Virus record (IMG/VR): IMGVR_UViG_3300002123_000018 | Location: 7,381-37,291 of that record | Source: a virus | Strand: one strand, 5' to 3' | Length of the DNA: 29,911 nt | Shown: one piece after another, positions 7,914-16,266 of the stretch | Numbering within the stretch: position 1 is the stretch's first letter | Layout: each line of letters begins with the position of its first letter | The notes under the pieces: model-generated | What the model saw: the letters and a program-made list of their open reading frames with translations, nothing else | Databases searched by the model: none | What the model was told of the DNA's origin: nothing | Translations under genes and position numbers: made by a program

Positions 7914-8530
7914 TATCTTTTCTCCAATGTGAAGAACCCATGAGCTTTAGGAATATGAATATAACTTTCTTTAATTCCATCTACATGATATGAAAAATTT
8001 ATCACTTGCCATCCTACTGTAGAAAAAAATGTCCCCCAAAATGCTGCACTTTCACAAATCAAATGGGATTTATCAAGGTTGTTTACTTCTGCATTATACT
8101 TCCCATTTTCTCCTAAAGGAATAACAGCAAACAAAGTGCTTGTGTGTAACTTCTGTAAAACCTCTGCTAAATCCCTCAAAGGAATGTGTTCAAAAACATC
8201 CTTTGCTATACAGAAATCAAAAGAAGAAGTTTCCAATAAACTAGGAGGGCGGCAGAAAGCTTTAACATCTTCAGGCACACACTTTAACGCATAGTCTGAA
8301 ATATCAATTCCCCATGCCTCTCTACGCAAAATTCGTAATGCTTTAACTAAGTATCCTTTTGAACAGCCAAAATCTAAAATTGTTTGTTCCTTTTTAATCT
8401 GAAGATAATCAATCAAAGTCATTGCAAGAGGAATTGTAAGCTCAGGCACCCAGCGATATTGCTGATAAGCACTCTTACCCGACTCCAAACCTTCTTCATA
8501 ATATTCACGATCATAAAAACTTGAGTTCAT
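7913..8530 (-). CDS. Class I SAM-dependent methyltransferase
   Basis: A 205-residue protein. The chosen start is ATG 8530 (TAATG overlap with the upstream stop, AGGAG ribosome binding site); an upstream TTG would put the ribosome binding site inside the gene. Motif I is ILDFGCSKG (residues 51-59), the acidic residue binding the ribose follows in GIDISDYA, and FDFCIAKDVFEHIPLRDLAEVL is the usual motif after the 4th strand. This is the Methyltransf_11/23-type fold that modifies small molecules, sugars or peptides. Target unknown; its place between a radical-SAM gene and a GT-like gene points to the cassette product. Confidence 0.85.
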   Translation of the reverse strand: MNSSFYDREYYEEGLESGKSAYQQYRWVPELTIPLAMTLIDYLQIKKEQTILDFGCSKGYLVKALRILRREAWGIDISDYALKCVPEDVKAFCRPPSLLETSSFDFCIAKDVFEHIPLRDLAEVLQKLHTSTLFAVIPLGENGKYNAEVNNLDKSHLICESAAFWGTFFSTVGWQVINFSYHVDGIKESYIHIPKAHGFFTLEKR

Positions 8531-9369
8531 TATTTCACTCCTAAACAATTCTTACAAAGATCATGGGGCAAATCCTTTTCTCTTAAACGAGTATAAAAAT
8601 CATTTGCTTTTGAATAAATATCTTCAGGAACATCAGTCATAATATTCCCAAATATAATATCTTCTTCAAGGCACATACAACACGGGAGTACATTGCCTGT
8701 CACACCTATAAACAAATGACCAAAATCAGCATAAGGACACCCATCAAACTTGACACAGTTAGGTTCATCAATTAAACCTGTCCAAGGGTTAATACAATCG
8801 TTGATTCCAATTGTTAACCTGTCTTCAGGAACTTTTGTTTTCCAAATTGTTCCCCACATATTCAAATCATCTTTTGTGATAAATCTTGTGACATGAGAAG
8901 TAAAAACAAACTTGATGTGCTCATACTTCTTTTCTCTACTATTCAATGCCTTGATAATCAATTCATCAAGTTTTGAATAATCATTTCTTTCTCCATTAAA
9001 ATTAAAAAAATGATAAGAAATGAAAAGCCAAGTTAGATTAGGAAGTCTATTCAAAAAATCAAGGAAGTCCTCTGTCAGTAATAACCCGTTTGTATATAGA
9101 TTAAATCTGAATTCAGGCTTTCTCATTGCAACCTTAATCATAAAATCCTTTAAATTACAATTAGTTAGCGGCTCCCCGTCTTTGTGCCATATGACAGTCG
9201 GAGGATAGCCTAATCTATCTTCTTCATTCTTTAAAGGAGCAATGTATTTATCAAGGACAACATCAAAAACTTCTTTTGACATTACTTGTCTCTTGCGTTT
9301 CATTAAATGTTGTGGGCATTCACTACATGCTAAATTACAGCAGTTGGAAGACTCGATTTGAATATTCAT
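8530..9369 (-). CDS. Radical SAM protein with C-terminal SPASM-like cysteine region
   Basis: A 279-residue protein. The Fe-S motif CX3CX2C is at Cys11, Cys15, Cys18 (CNLACSEC). A KDGEP segment around residue 85 is the GGEP-type SAM-binding motif. The C-terminal part has more cysteines (CPYADFGHLFIGVTGNVLPC, then CMC and CKNC), as in SPASM/twitch domains that bind extra Fe-S clusters. Such enzymes use SAM radical chemistry on peptides or sugars (for example RiPP maturation or dehydrogenation). No precursor peptide gene was found nearby. The ATG overlaps the preceding stop (TAATG) with GAGG as ribosome binding site. Oxygen-sensitive cofactors suggest an anaerobic host. Confidence 0.85.
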   Translation of the reverse strand: MNIQIESSNCCNLACSECPQHLMKRKRQVMSKEVFDVVLDKYIAPLKNEEDRLGYPPTVIWHKDGEPLTNCNLKDFMIKVAMRKPEFRFNLYTNGLLLTEDFLDFLNRLPNLTWLFISYHFFNFNGERNDYSKLDELIIKALNSREKKYEHIKFVFTSHVTRFITKDDLNMWGTIWKTKVPEDRLTIGINDCINPWTGLIDEPNCVKFDGCPYADFGHLFIGVTGNVLPCCMCLEEDIIFGNIMTDVPEDIYSKANDFYTRLREKDLPHDLCKNCLGVK

Positions 9370-10373
9370 TATAACGCCTCTGGAATAATAAAACCTAAGT
9401 TATCATTCATAAGTTTCAATATGTCCTCTTCCTGATTCAATTCATGTACTATTCCTCTATAACTTTCTGGAACAAATTCTTTCCAAAGTTTATCTTCTCG
9501 TGCAATCCACATTGGAGCACATGATTTAACAAAATGGTCATCCACTCTATGTTTTTTCCAATCGTAGGCACGGGTTCCACCCCACCGATGGATAAACTGA
9601 GGATCAGCTTTACTTCCATAATAAGTACCTTCAGGAGCAGTGTGCCCAGGAAACTGCATATAAATATGATCTACAGGCACTCTCGCTTCTTTCCATTCTC
9701 CCTGCAATCTACAATATAACCATTGTCCAGGTTCAAACCATGCTGCTTCAGGAACTCCTCTTACTATAGCATCTTTCTGAACATCTGTCGGATTTTTAAT
9801 TCCTCTTGTTTCAGCAAAACACCCCACAACATCTTTAATTGTATTATCCATCCCAGGAGTATTATCAGGTTTATTTCCTCTAGGATGCCAAAACATTCCT
9901 TCATTATTTGCCCTTGCTTCTTTATGGTATTGTTGAAGCATATCTACTCGATAAAGAGTAGCAGAAGGATTGATATTATAATGATGATCTCCCTCATGCC
10001 AAAAGAAACCCGCAAGCCCTATTGTTGGTTCATCTTTCATAAAATTAACATACCAATCAAGCCATCCCACCTTCATAGCTTGTGTATCCGTTTCCATTGC
10101 AAATAAAAAATCATACCCTTTGCCTTCAATTGCTTCTAATATCTCCTCAAGAGCTGTAGCATGACTATGTTTTCGTCTCACACAAGGAATTACTGTTATA
10201 TTATGACCCAAATCAGATTCAGTAACAGCTTTTATTGAAGGATGTCCAGGCCAAGTTTCTGCAATATAAATATCAGGCTCAATTATATTCTCTAGTGTCT
10301 GTAAACTATGAACTGCTATCTGCAAATATTTTGCTGTGTGCCCATGTGCGATTGCAATTGCCACCTTTGTCAT
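9369..10373 (-). CDS. GT-A-like glycosyltransferase
   Basis: A 334-residue protein. Start chosen at ATG 10373, which has a perfect AAGGAGG 8 nt upstream and follows the previous stop by one base; a longer reading (to 10424) is not needed. The N-terminus VAIAIAHGHTAKYLQIAVHS is the first strand and helix of a GT-A fold, METDTQ (residues 93-98) is a likely DxD-type metal/nucleotide site, and SATLYRVDMLQQY corresponds to the acceptor-side segment of family 2 enzymes. The sugar donor and acceptor are unknown. The C-terminal 150 residues are aromatic- and His-rich and not recognised. Confidence 0.72.
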   Translation of the reverse strand: MTKVAIAIAHGHTAKYLQIAVHSLQTLENIIEPDIYIAETWPGHPSIKAVTESDLGHNITVIPCVRRKHSHATALEEILEAIEGKGYDFLFAMETDTQAMKVGWLDWYVNFMKDEPTIGLAGFFWHEGDHHYNINPSATLYRVDMLQQYHKEARANNEGMFWHPRGNKPDNTPGMDNTIKDVVGCFAETRGIKNPTDVQKDAIVRGVPEAAWFEPGQWLYCRLQGEWKEARVPVDHIYMQFPGHTAPEGTYYGSKADPQFIHRWGGTRAYDWKKHRVDDHFVKSCAPMWIAREDKLWKEFVPESYRGIVHELNQEEDILKLMNDNLGFIIPEAL

Positions 10374-10374
10374 T

Positions 10375-11046
10375 TCAATTTCCTCCTTCGGATTGAATGT
10401 TAGAAAGTTCATCTTCAGACACAATTTTTGTGCCTATCCAATACCAACTGCCTATTTTTTGTAAAGGCATTCCAACTTCCTCTACAAATTTATTCACTGT
10501 ATTAAAAACATCAGGATTATTCTCATGATAGTCATCCCAAGCAATACACCAATCCCCTTTTGTGTTTCTATTTTCCCAAGCTCTCCAAGTATCTAACTCA
10601 ACTTCAGGCAAAAAATGACAAGCATCTATAAAGCATAAATCAACTTGATTGGGCATAACACACTCATAAGAATTAACAATTGTTAAAGAATAATTTTGGC
10701 AATTGTGCATAAATGGAGTATACCCTGTCGGAAGATAAGAAAAATCTCCGTTCTGAAATACCCCTGAAATATCAACCCCGTATATCCTTGCTTCAGGATT
10801 CAATTTGCACAAAAGTAAGGAAGTCCACCCTACATTAACACCCATCTCAACAATGACTTTCGGTTTGAATAGCATACTTAAAGTTGCAGCAGCAATACAT
10901 CCGCATCGTTCTACAGTATCCCAAACAAATCTTTCATAAGTACGATACCGTTGAAATGCAGTATCTTCAGCACTTATGAAAGCAGGAAACTCATAAAACT
11001 TTTCTTTATCAAAACTCTCAATTGCGAATTTTTGCCAGTCTTTCAT
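10375..11046 (-). CDS. Class I SAM-dependent methyltransferase (Methyltransf_24 type)
   Basis: A 223-residue protein with ATGA overlap to the upstream gene. Motif I is VIVEMGVNVGWTSLLL (from about residue 64), GVDISG follows as the SAM-ribose acidic motif, and VDLCFIDACHFLPEVELDTW is the D-x-x-H motif typical of the CmcI/Methyltransf_24 group (sugar and antibiotic O-methyltransferases). Probably a paralogue, or at least the same subfamily, as the next gene upstream. A methyl-transferring step on a sugar chain is the most economical role. Confidence 0.82.
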   Translation of the reverse strand: MKDWQKFAIESFDKEKFYEFPAFISAEDTAFQRYRTYERFVWDTVERCGCIAAATLSMLFKPKVIVEMGVNVGWTSLLLCKLNPEARIYGVDISGVFQNGDFSYLPTGYTPFMHNCQNYSLTIVNSYECVMPNQVDLCFIDACHFLPEVELDTWRAWENRNTKGDWCIAWDDYHENNPDVFNTVNKFVEEVGMPLQKIGSWYWIGTKIVSEDELSNIQSEGGN

Positions 11047-11840
11047 TTTACAGCCTTAACTTTCTTTGCTTTCAATTCATTTTCTTTTCTCAATAAAACT
11101 GTATTCCCTTGCCAAAAATCAATCTTTTCCCAATTCTTATTTACTTCTACCCACTCAGCAATTGCTCGTTTTACCCCTCCTTGAATTTTGTCTGTTTCAT
11201 TTCCTTCAAACAAAGCATCATCCATCAGCATATTACTTGTTATTAAAGAAGCTGATTTCATTTCCGACATCGTATGCTCATAGGTATGAGAAGTATCAAT
11301 GAAAATCATATCATATCTCTGATCCTTTGCCACCTTCTCATTAAGAAAAGTCACACTGTCATCATATTTAAATCTCCAAATAGTGTTCATATACTGTTCA
11401 TATCTCACTCCTGTCATTCCAAGAGGATTTATTTCTACTGATTGTAAATAATTCCCGCTCTTCTCAATATATGCAAGGAACACAGAGGTCGAAATTCCTG
11501 AATCTCCTCCTACACCTAACTCAAGCATGATTTTAGGCTGAACTACGTCTAAAGCCCCCTCATAACTCGCGGAAAGGGGAACTCTAAGCATATTTACAAA
11601 CCTATGTGCTTGAAGTTCAGTTTCAAACTCAAAACAGCCTATCACCTTATCAACACATTGTTGAACAATATCATTGGTGTTGGGTTGATATTCTGCAAGG
11701 TGTTTATAGTTTTTCCATTCCTCAATTTGTCGAACAGTCACATTATGCCCGTATTGTAAAAGCCATTCTTTTGTTTGCTGAATTTGATTTTCTTTGCTTC
11801 CATAATATTTCAGCAACCATTCTTTAGGCATTATAAACAT
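11043..11840 (-). CDS. Class I SAM-dependent methyltransferase (Methyltransf_24 type)
   Basis: A 265-residue protein. Two ATG codons lie 6 bases apart; the second (11840) is 8 nt after AAGGAGG and is preferred, since the first is only 2 nt away from it. A helical N-terminal 100 residues precede motif I, IMLELGVGGDSGISTSVF. QSVEINPLG is the second motif and YDMIFIDTSHTYEHTMSEMK the D-x-x-H motif. It thus has the same core as the 10375-11046 enzyme, with an extra N-terminal extension. Lys-rich C-terminus (KENELKAKKVKAVK). Target unknown. Confidence 0.82.
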   Translation of the reverse strand: MFIMPKEWLLKYYGSKENQIQQTKEWLLQYGHNVTVRQIEEWKNYKHLAEYQPNTNDIVQQCVDKVIGCFEFETELQAHRFVNMLRVPLSASYEGALDVVQPKIMLELGVGGDSGISTSVFLAYIEKSGNYLQSVEINPLGMTGVRYEQYMNTIWRFKYDDSVTFLNEKVAKDQRYDMIFIDTSHTYEHTMSEMKSASLITSNMLMDDALFEGNETDKIQGGVKRAIAEWVEVNKNWEKIDFWQGNTVLLRKENELKAKKVKAVK

Positions 11841-11853
11841 TATCATTTCCTCC

Positions 11854-12795
11854 TTAAATAAAATTCTTCATTGCTGAAGGATTTATAATTTCATGCACTA
11901 AATCATTTTGTTTTGTAAAAACACAATGTTCACAGTTGTTTGTTTTAAAAGGAACAATCTCTGTTTTATATTCATCTTTTAACTCTTCCATCTTACACCA
12001 TCTATATTTTTCATGAAAACTTCTTTCAGCATCATTATTCAACACAACAGAGGAACATCTGTAAACAAACTCATCGTGAAGAAGGAAGGGTTTTACCATT
12101 CCCCAATAACATAATTTTGGTTTCTCAAATATCTTTGCTTGGTAAAAAAAAGGTTCCCCCCACTTTTCAACCCATCTTACATATAGTTTATTATTTTTCT
12201 GTTGCTGCTCCTCAGTTGTTTGGCAATCAGGGACAACACGCACATAGGCAGGGGAATATTTTTTAACATGAGTTTTCAATTTGAGCATACTTTTTAAAGT
12301 AGATTTAGCATTAATAACATAGCTAAAACCAAGTGTTGTGTCTTTAGGCAGTTCAGGGATTTCTACTTCCTCAACATAATCTAAACAATTCATCGAAATG
12401 CGAATCCACTTCAGGAAATTAAGTGCATTTTTCTCTATCTTATCAAAGCCTAAACCATTAGTAATAAAGCCCTGTTCAAATCCTGCTATTCCTGATGCAA
12501 TTATTACTTGATTTATGTTGGAATATAAAGAAGGATCACCTCCTCCTGTCCACTCAACTGTTTTTGCTCCTAAAGACTTCATATCAGCAAGAAAATCTAT
12601 AAGTTTTATATACTCCAACTCTTCTTGTTTGTCTCTGTTTGTATTAGAGCAAAAACAACAATTCAACTGACATCTTGAAGTAGGTGCTATTTGAATGGAA
12701 ATAGGAGAAACTCTATTATGTTGAAGTAACTCAACAATATTGGGATGATGTATAAGCTTATTTCCCATTGAAGTAAATTCTGCCTCTTTGTTCAT
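11854..12795 (-). CDS. Radical SAM protein (second copy type)
   Basis: A 313-residue protein. CX3CX2C is at Cys42, Cys46, Cys49 (CQLNCCFC). TVEWTGGGDPSLY is a GGEP-like motif. In the C-terminal part the cysteines in KLCYWG, YRCSSV, RWCKM and NCEHC could hold an auxiliary Fe-S cluster (SPASM-like). The start ATG 12795 has GGGGAAAGT in front and overlaps the previous gene by 38 nt. It is more like the MoaA/SPASM branch than the other radical-SAM gene here, and the two are clearly not recent duplicates. A modifying reaction on a peptide or sugar substrate of the cassette is likely, but the substrate is unknown. Confidence 0.85.
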   Translation of the reverse strand: MNKEAEFTSMGNKLIHHPNIVELLQHNRVSPISIQIAPTSRCQLNCCFCSNTNRDKQEELEYIKLIDFLADMKSLGAKTVEWTGGGDPSLYSNINQVIIASGIAGFEQGFITNGLGFDKIEKNALNFLKWIRISMNCLDYVEEVEIPELPKDTTLGFSYVINAKSTLKSMLKLKTHVKKYSPAYVRVVPDCQTTEEQQQKNNKLYVRWVEKWGEPFFYQAKIFEKPKLCYWGMVKPFLLHDEFVYRCSSVVLNNDAERSFHEKYRWCKMEELKDEYKTEIVPFKTNNCEHCVFTKQNDLVHEIINPSAMKNFI

Positions 12796-13489
12796 ACTTT
12801 CCCCTTTCAGCTTCTATAACAGATTGTATTTCTTGAAATAGTATAAAATGACCTTCAGGCGTTAAATGAGTTGTATCAACAACATATTGATCATATTTAT
12901 TCCAACAATCAATGTAAGTGATGTTGTTATATTGCTTTGCAAAACACTCAATTACATTCTTGTACTCTTCAGCTTGAATTCTCCAATGAGAATGAATTCT
13001 TTTACTTTCTACATTCGGTTTACTTAACCCAATAACAATAACTGAGAATCCCTCAAGCATAGGTAAAACAGATGCGAAGATTTCTCCAAATTGTTCTGCT
13101 GTAAGAGTTTGAAAATATTGATTATTTTGTTCATTCAAATCCTTTGCAGCTAACAGCATCTTCGGAAGAACATATGCTGTAAACAAAGAATCTAACCCAT
13201 AGAAATTAAGATATTGGCAACACCAGTAAATGAAATTCTTTGCTGGATGTGAATAACACTCAACAGCCCCTACATTTAGAATCACCCAGTTCTTTCTATG
13301 TCGTTCTTTAAGATAGTTCTGCAAAATATTTTTTACGTTCATAACAGTTAATCCGTTTATCCAATTTCCCTCAATAAGAAAAGGATACTTTTCTTGCAAA
13401 TAATCTAAAGTGCTTCCTTTGCCTAGAGTAATATCCTCATCAGGCATTGGAGTGTATAAAGTTGAGTTTGCAAAGACTGTTAAGTTCAT
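12758..13489 (-). CDS. SGNH/GDSL-like hydrolase or acyl-esterase
   Basis: A 243-residue protein, start ATG 13489 (ATGA overlap; GGAAGG ribosome binding site). It follows the SGNH block pattern: Ser9 in VFANSTLY (block I), a glycine in NWINGLTV (block II), LNVGAVECYSHP where block III normally has G-x-N-D, and DTTHLTPEGH (Asp205, His208) as block V. The block III Asn is not in the usual place, so activity is not certain. SGNH enzymes often add or remove O-acetyl or other acyl groups from sugars, which fits the glycosyltransferase neighbours. No signal peptide; cytoplasmic. Confidence 0.7.
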   Translation of the reverse strand: MNLTVFANSTLYTPMPDEDITLGKGSTLDYLQEKYPFLIEGNWINGLTVMNVKNILQNYLKERHRKNWVILNVGAVECYSHPAKNFIYWCCQYLNFYGLDSLFTAYVLPKMLLAAKDLNEQNNQYFQTLTAEQFGEIFASVLPMLEGFSVIVIGLSKPNVESKRIHSHWRIQAEEYKNVIECFAKQYNNITYIDCWNKYDQYVVDTTHLTPEGHFILFQEIQSVIEAERGKYEQRGRIYFNGK

Positions 13490-14172
13490 AAACCTTCCCG
13501 TAAATACTGTTCATAGTAATAATCTTCTTTGTGATGTTTTGGATAAGTTGCTCCTAAAGCAACATCCTCATAATGGAGCTTTGCACACAGTTTTCCAATT
13601 GTGTCTCTCTTATCTTTTACTGCTCTGTGGTAATGATTGAGCTTAGGAGTAGTTAAATTACAATAAATGTTTTTGTGTCCTGTTATTTGTTCATGAAGTT
13701 TTCGCACATACTTAATTGGACTTTCTATTCTTGTCATTCTAGCCTGCCAATCAGGAGCATTGCGAAAATCATTCTCTGCTTTTGTCTTCTCAAAATCATG
13801 CCAATCAATTCTAGGAAATGCAACAACATCATAAGCATCAATTAAAGAGTCCTTTATCCATCTTAATTGATGAAATTCTTTTTCATCTATAGTTTCATCC
13901 GCATCGAAGTAAACCATCCATTTGCTATCTGGATGAAATTCTTTCGTAAGTTCTCTCAACTGAGTTCTTGCAGGCCCATATCCTTCAGTCTGGATAATTT
14001 TACTCACGACAACTAAAGCTCCCTGATCTGTTGCATACTCTACTGATCCATCTGTACTACCAGAATCAACAATTATAATTCCTCCGTCAGCTACTTTTTT
14101 TACCCAATTAAACCACTTGGGGAGTTGTTTAATCTCATTAAAAATGTTTGAGCACACTGTTAATTTTCTCAT
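13486..14172 (-). CDS. Family 2 (GT-A) glycosyltransferase
   Basis: A 228-residue protein with complete GT2 hallmarks: LTVCSNIFNEIKQLPKWF (first strand and helix), IIIVDSGSTDGSVE (nucleotide-binding segment, residues 32-45), GPARTQLREL, and the metal-binding DxD in VYFDADETIDE (Asp90, Asp92). A basic segment and a His-rich end (LNHYHRAVKDKR) follow. It is like the compact WaaE-type and related enzymes that add sugars to lipopolysaccharide cores or proteins. TAATG start overlap with the gene upstream. Donor and acceptor unknown. Confidence 0.87.
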   Translation of the reverse strand: MRKLTVCSNIFNEIKQLPKWFNWVKKVADGGIIIVDSGSTDGSVEYATDQGALVVVSKIIQTEGYGPARTQLRELTKEFHPDSKWMVYFDADETIDEKEFHQLRWIKDSLIDAYDVVAFPRIDWHDFEKTKAENDFRNAPDWQARMTRIESPIKYVRKLHEQITGHKNIYCNLTTPKLNHYHRAVKDKRDTIGKLCAKLHYEDVALGATYPKHHKEDYYYEQYLREGL

Positions 14173-16229
14173 TAGATTGTTTCCTCCAACTTCTTAATAT
14201 TCTCTAAAATTGTGTTTGGGTTGTGTGACCCAGTGCACTTTATTGGACACTCCCTTACTCCTGCACTGCAAGGCCCCAAACCCATACAATTTTTTATATA
14301 GTCTGGAGACATCTCAATGAGTTTTCCCTTAACCTGCAAAGGTTTTACAACTGATGCATTTCCACTTCCAAATAAGCATACTTGTGATACTCCTAATGCC
14401 CCACAAAGATGTGATATAAAAGAATCAACTGTTACAGCAATAGCAGCTTTCGAGACTACCCAAGCACTTTCTCTAAAAGATAATTTACCTCTCAAATCAA
14501 GATCAGCTTTTGCAGGAAAATCATCTTTCCCTCCCACTTGAATAGTAAAATATCTGTCTCTCAAACCTTCAGCAACATCTCCCATATATTCGTAGGTGCG
14601 GAACTCAGCATCCCCGCCAGTTGTGTGGAGAATACAAATAGGGAGCTTTGTGTCTAAAATTTCATCAGCAATTGGATTCTCAGGAACTTTCAAATCAATA
14701 AAGAAATCATCAGGCTCATCAATCATTAATACTTTCCAATAGAAATCAGCAAGGATTGAATTGCTGTTTCTTCCCCAGTGTCCAGGAAGTATTCTCTCTC
14801 CGTGAGGATTATAAACAAACTTGTATTCCTGTAGTTTTGCTTCATCCCAATCAAATATCTCATCAATATAAGGATTGCCTACAATAATGTCCTGATACTT
14901 CTTTTGTGTCATGTAATAAAAAGGAATGTCAGGATTTCTTTTTTTAAGGTCTTTAAAGCAACGGGTAGTCATAATCACATCCCCTGCTGAAGAGTGTTGA
15001 GCAAAAAGAATAGCCTCCTTCCGTGCCTTCTCCTTGCGTACAGGAGACACATAATTACATGCTTTATCAAGAAGGTTCGTTATATCTGAAACTCTTTGTA
15101 ACCACTCAGTTGCTCTTCGTATCCCTCGATATTTTAAATCTTTTCTAAGAGTAACATCTTGTACTGATTTCATTGCTCTTACAAGATCAGGAAAAGAACA
15201 AGCTTTGCTTTCAATGAATGTAGAAGCTCCATTTGCTGCTAAGAGAGGAATATAAGCTAATTCTGTAGATGCAACACCTATTCCGGCCCCTTCTTCAATT
15301 AATTCTATGTGTGCTGTATTATTTGAAGCAATTACAGGTGTTCCACAAAGCATAGATTCAAGGACCGTCCAACTCAAACCTTCCTGCAAAGAAACATTCA
15401 CAACACAATCAACAGCATTATAGACTTCAATAAGAGTTTCCGTAGAATAGTAGTGCCCCTGTTTTTTAACGAGCACATCTCCTAGTTTTCCTCCACAATC
15501 CCTTATGTACTGTTCTATATTAAAAATTCCTCTTTGACTAGCAAGTTCAGTGTGCAAATATAAAGCTGAATTAGGAATTTCCTTTTTAACTTCAAAAAAT
15601 GCTTTTATTACTCGAAGAGGGTCTTTCCTAAATTGATTGTGACCAAAAAAACCAAAAAGCAAAGTGTCCTCATTCACATGTTCATGAAATAATTTTTCTC
15701 TTGTTTCTTTCTTTTTTGCATCAGAAAACAATTTAAATTTTTTTGCATCAAAAAGAGGGGGTCTAAAATAATAAAGATTTGGAACACTCTCTACTAACAT
15801 CTCATAGCCATATGCTGAATATACACACGGAATATCAATTGGATTAAAAAGAGATAGCCAATCCTGTCTAACAAAATGTGCATCATAAGGAAAAATTGAA
15901 GCCCAAATAAATTTATCTCTTCTTTTTAGTTCAAGTAACTGAGGATAGACTTTAGAATAGGTCCAAATATCTAATCCGATAAAACAAACAACATCAAATT
16001 TATTTTGATTCAAAAAAGAAACAAGCTGTGAAGCACCAAAATCATCATAAGGATTATTCCCTCCTTCAATGATTCTAACTTCAGAAGAAACAGGACACGA
16101 AACGGGAAAAGCAGCAAAAACTGTTATATCATACTTAGTTAAATCAATTTGTTGTAAACAAGCGTTAATCATATGGGAATTTCCTGAATGGCCATAAGGA
16201 TGATCCCCCACCAATAAAAGTTTCTTCAT
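14172..16229 (-). CDS. Two-domain glycosyltransferase (GT4 + GT9 heptosyltransferase-like)
   Basis: A 685-residue protein. ATG 16229 is chosen because AGGAG lies 10 nt upstream; a TTG further upstream (16250) precedes that site. Residues 1-395 are a GT-B GT4 domain: an N-terminal VGDHPYGHSGNS, FGFFGHNQFRKDPLRVIKAF, and the E-x7-E motif with Glu283 and Glu291 (QEGLSWTVLESMLCGTPVIA). Residues 405-685 are a GT9-type domain: ILFAQHSSAGDVIMTTRCFK, ICILHTTGGDAE, and AVTVDSFISHLCGALGVSQV, with Cys648, Cys654, Cys661 and Cys665 at the end, as in GT9-like enzymes. GT9 enzymes usually transfer heptose to lipopolysaccharide. Two transferases in one chain suggest two successive sugar additions. First gene of the cassette, 37 nt after the head stopper gene. 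Confidence 0.87.
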   Translation of the reverse strand: MKKLLLVGDHPYGHSGNSHMINACLQQIDLTKYDITVFAAFPVSCPVSSEVRIIEGGNNPYDDFGASQLVSFLNQNKFDVVCFIGLDIWTYSKVYPQLLELKRRDKFIWASIFPYDAHFVRQDWLSLFNPIDIPCVYSAYGYEMLVESVPNLYYFRPPLFDAKKFKLFSDAKKKETREKLFHEHVNEDTLLFGFFGHNQFRKDPLRVIKAFFEVKKEIPNSALYLHTELASQRGIFNIEQYIRDCGGKLGDVLVKKQGHYYSTETLIEVYNAVDCVVNVSLQEGLSWTVLESMLCGTPVIASNNTAHIELIEEGAGIGVASTELAYIPLLAANGASTFIESKACSFPDLVRAMKSVQDVTLRKDLKYRGIRRATEWLQRVSDITNLLDKACNYVSPVRKEKARKEAILFAQHSSAGDVIMTTRCFKDLKKRNPDIPFYYMTQKKYQDIIVGNPYIDEIFDWDEAKLQEYKFVYNPHGERILPGHWGRNSNSILADFYWKVLMIDEPDDFFIDLKVPENPIADEILDTKLPICILHTTGGDAEFRTYEYMGDVAEGLRDRYFTIQVGGKDDFPAKADLDLRGKLSFRESAWVVSKAAIAVTVDSFISHLCGALGVSQVCLFGSGNASVVKPLQVKGKLIEMSPDYIKNCMGLGPCSAGVRECPIKCTGSHNPNTILENIKKLEETI

Positions 16230-16266
16230 AGATTGTTTTCTCCTATTCAATTGTATTTAAAACATT

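Noticed and set aside
9723-10106. Plus-strand frame of 127 codons
   Set aside because: It lies wholly antisense to the GT-A-like gene, whose motifs and start signal are clear; there is no ribosome binding site.
16230-16250. Longer start (TTG 16250) for the GT4-GT9 gene
   Set aside because: The AGGAG ribosome binding site lies inside that extension, so ATG 16229 is preferred.
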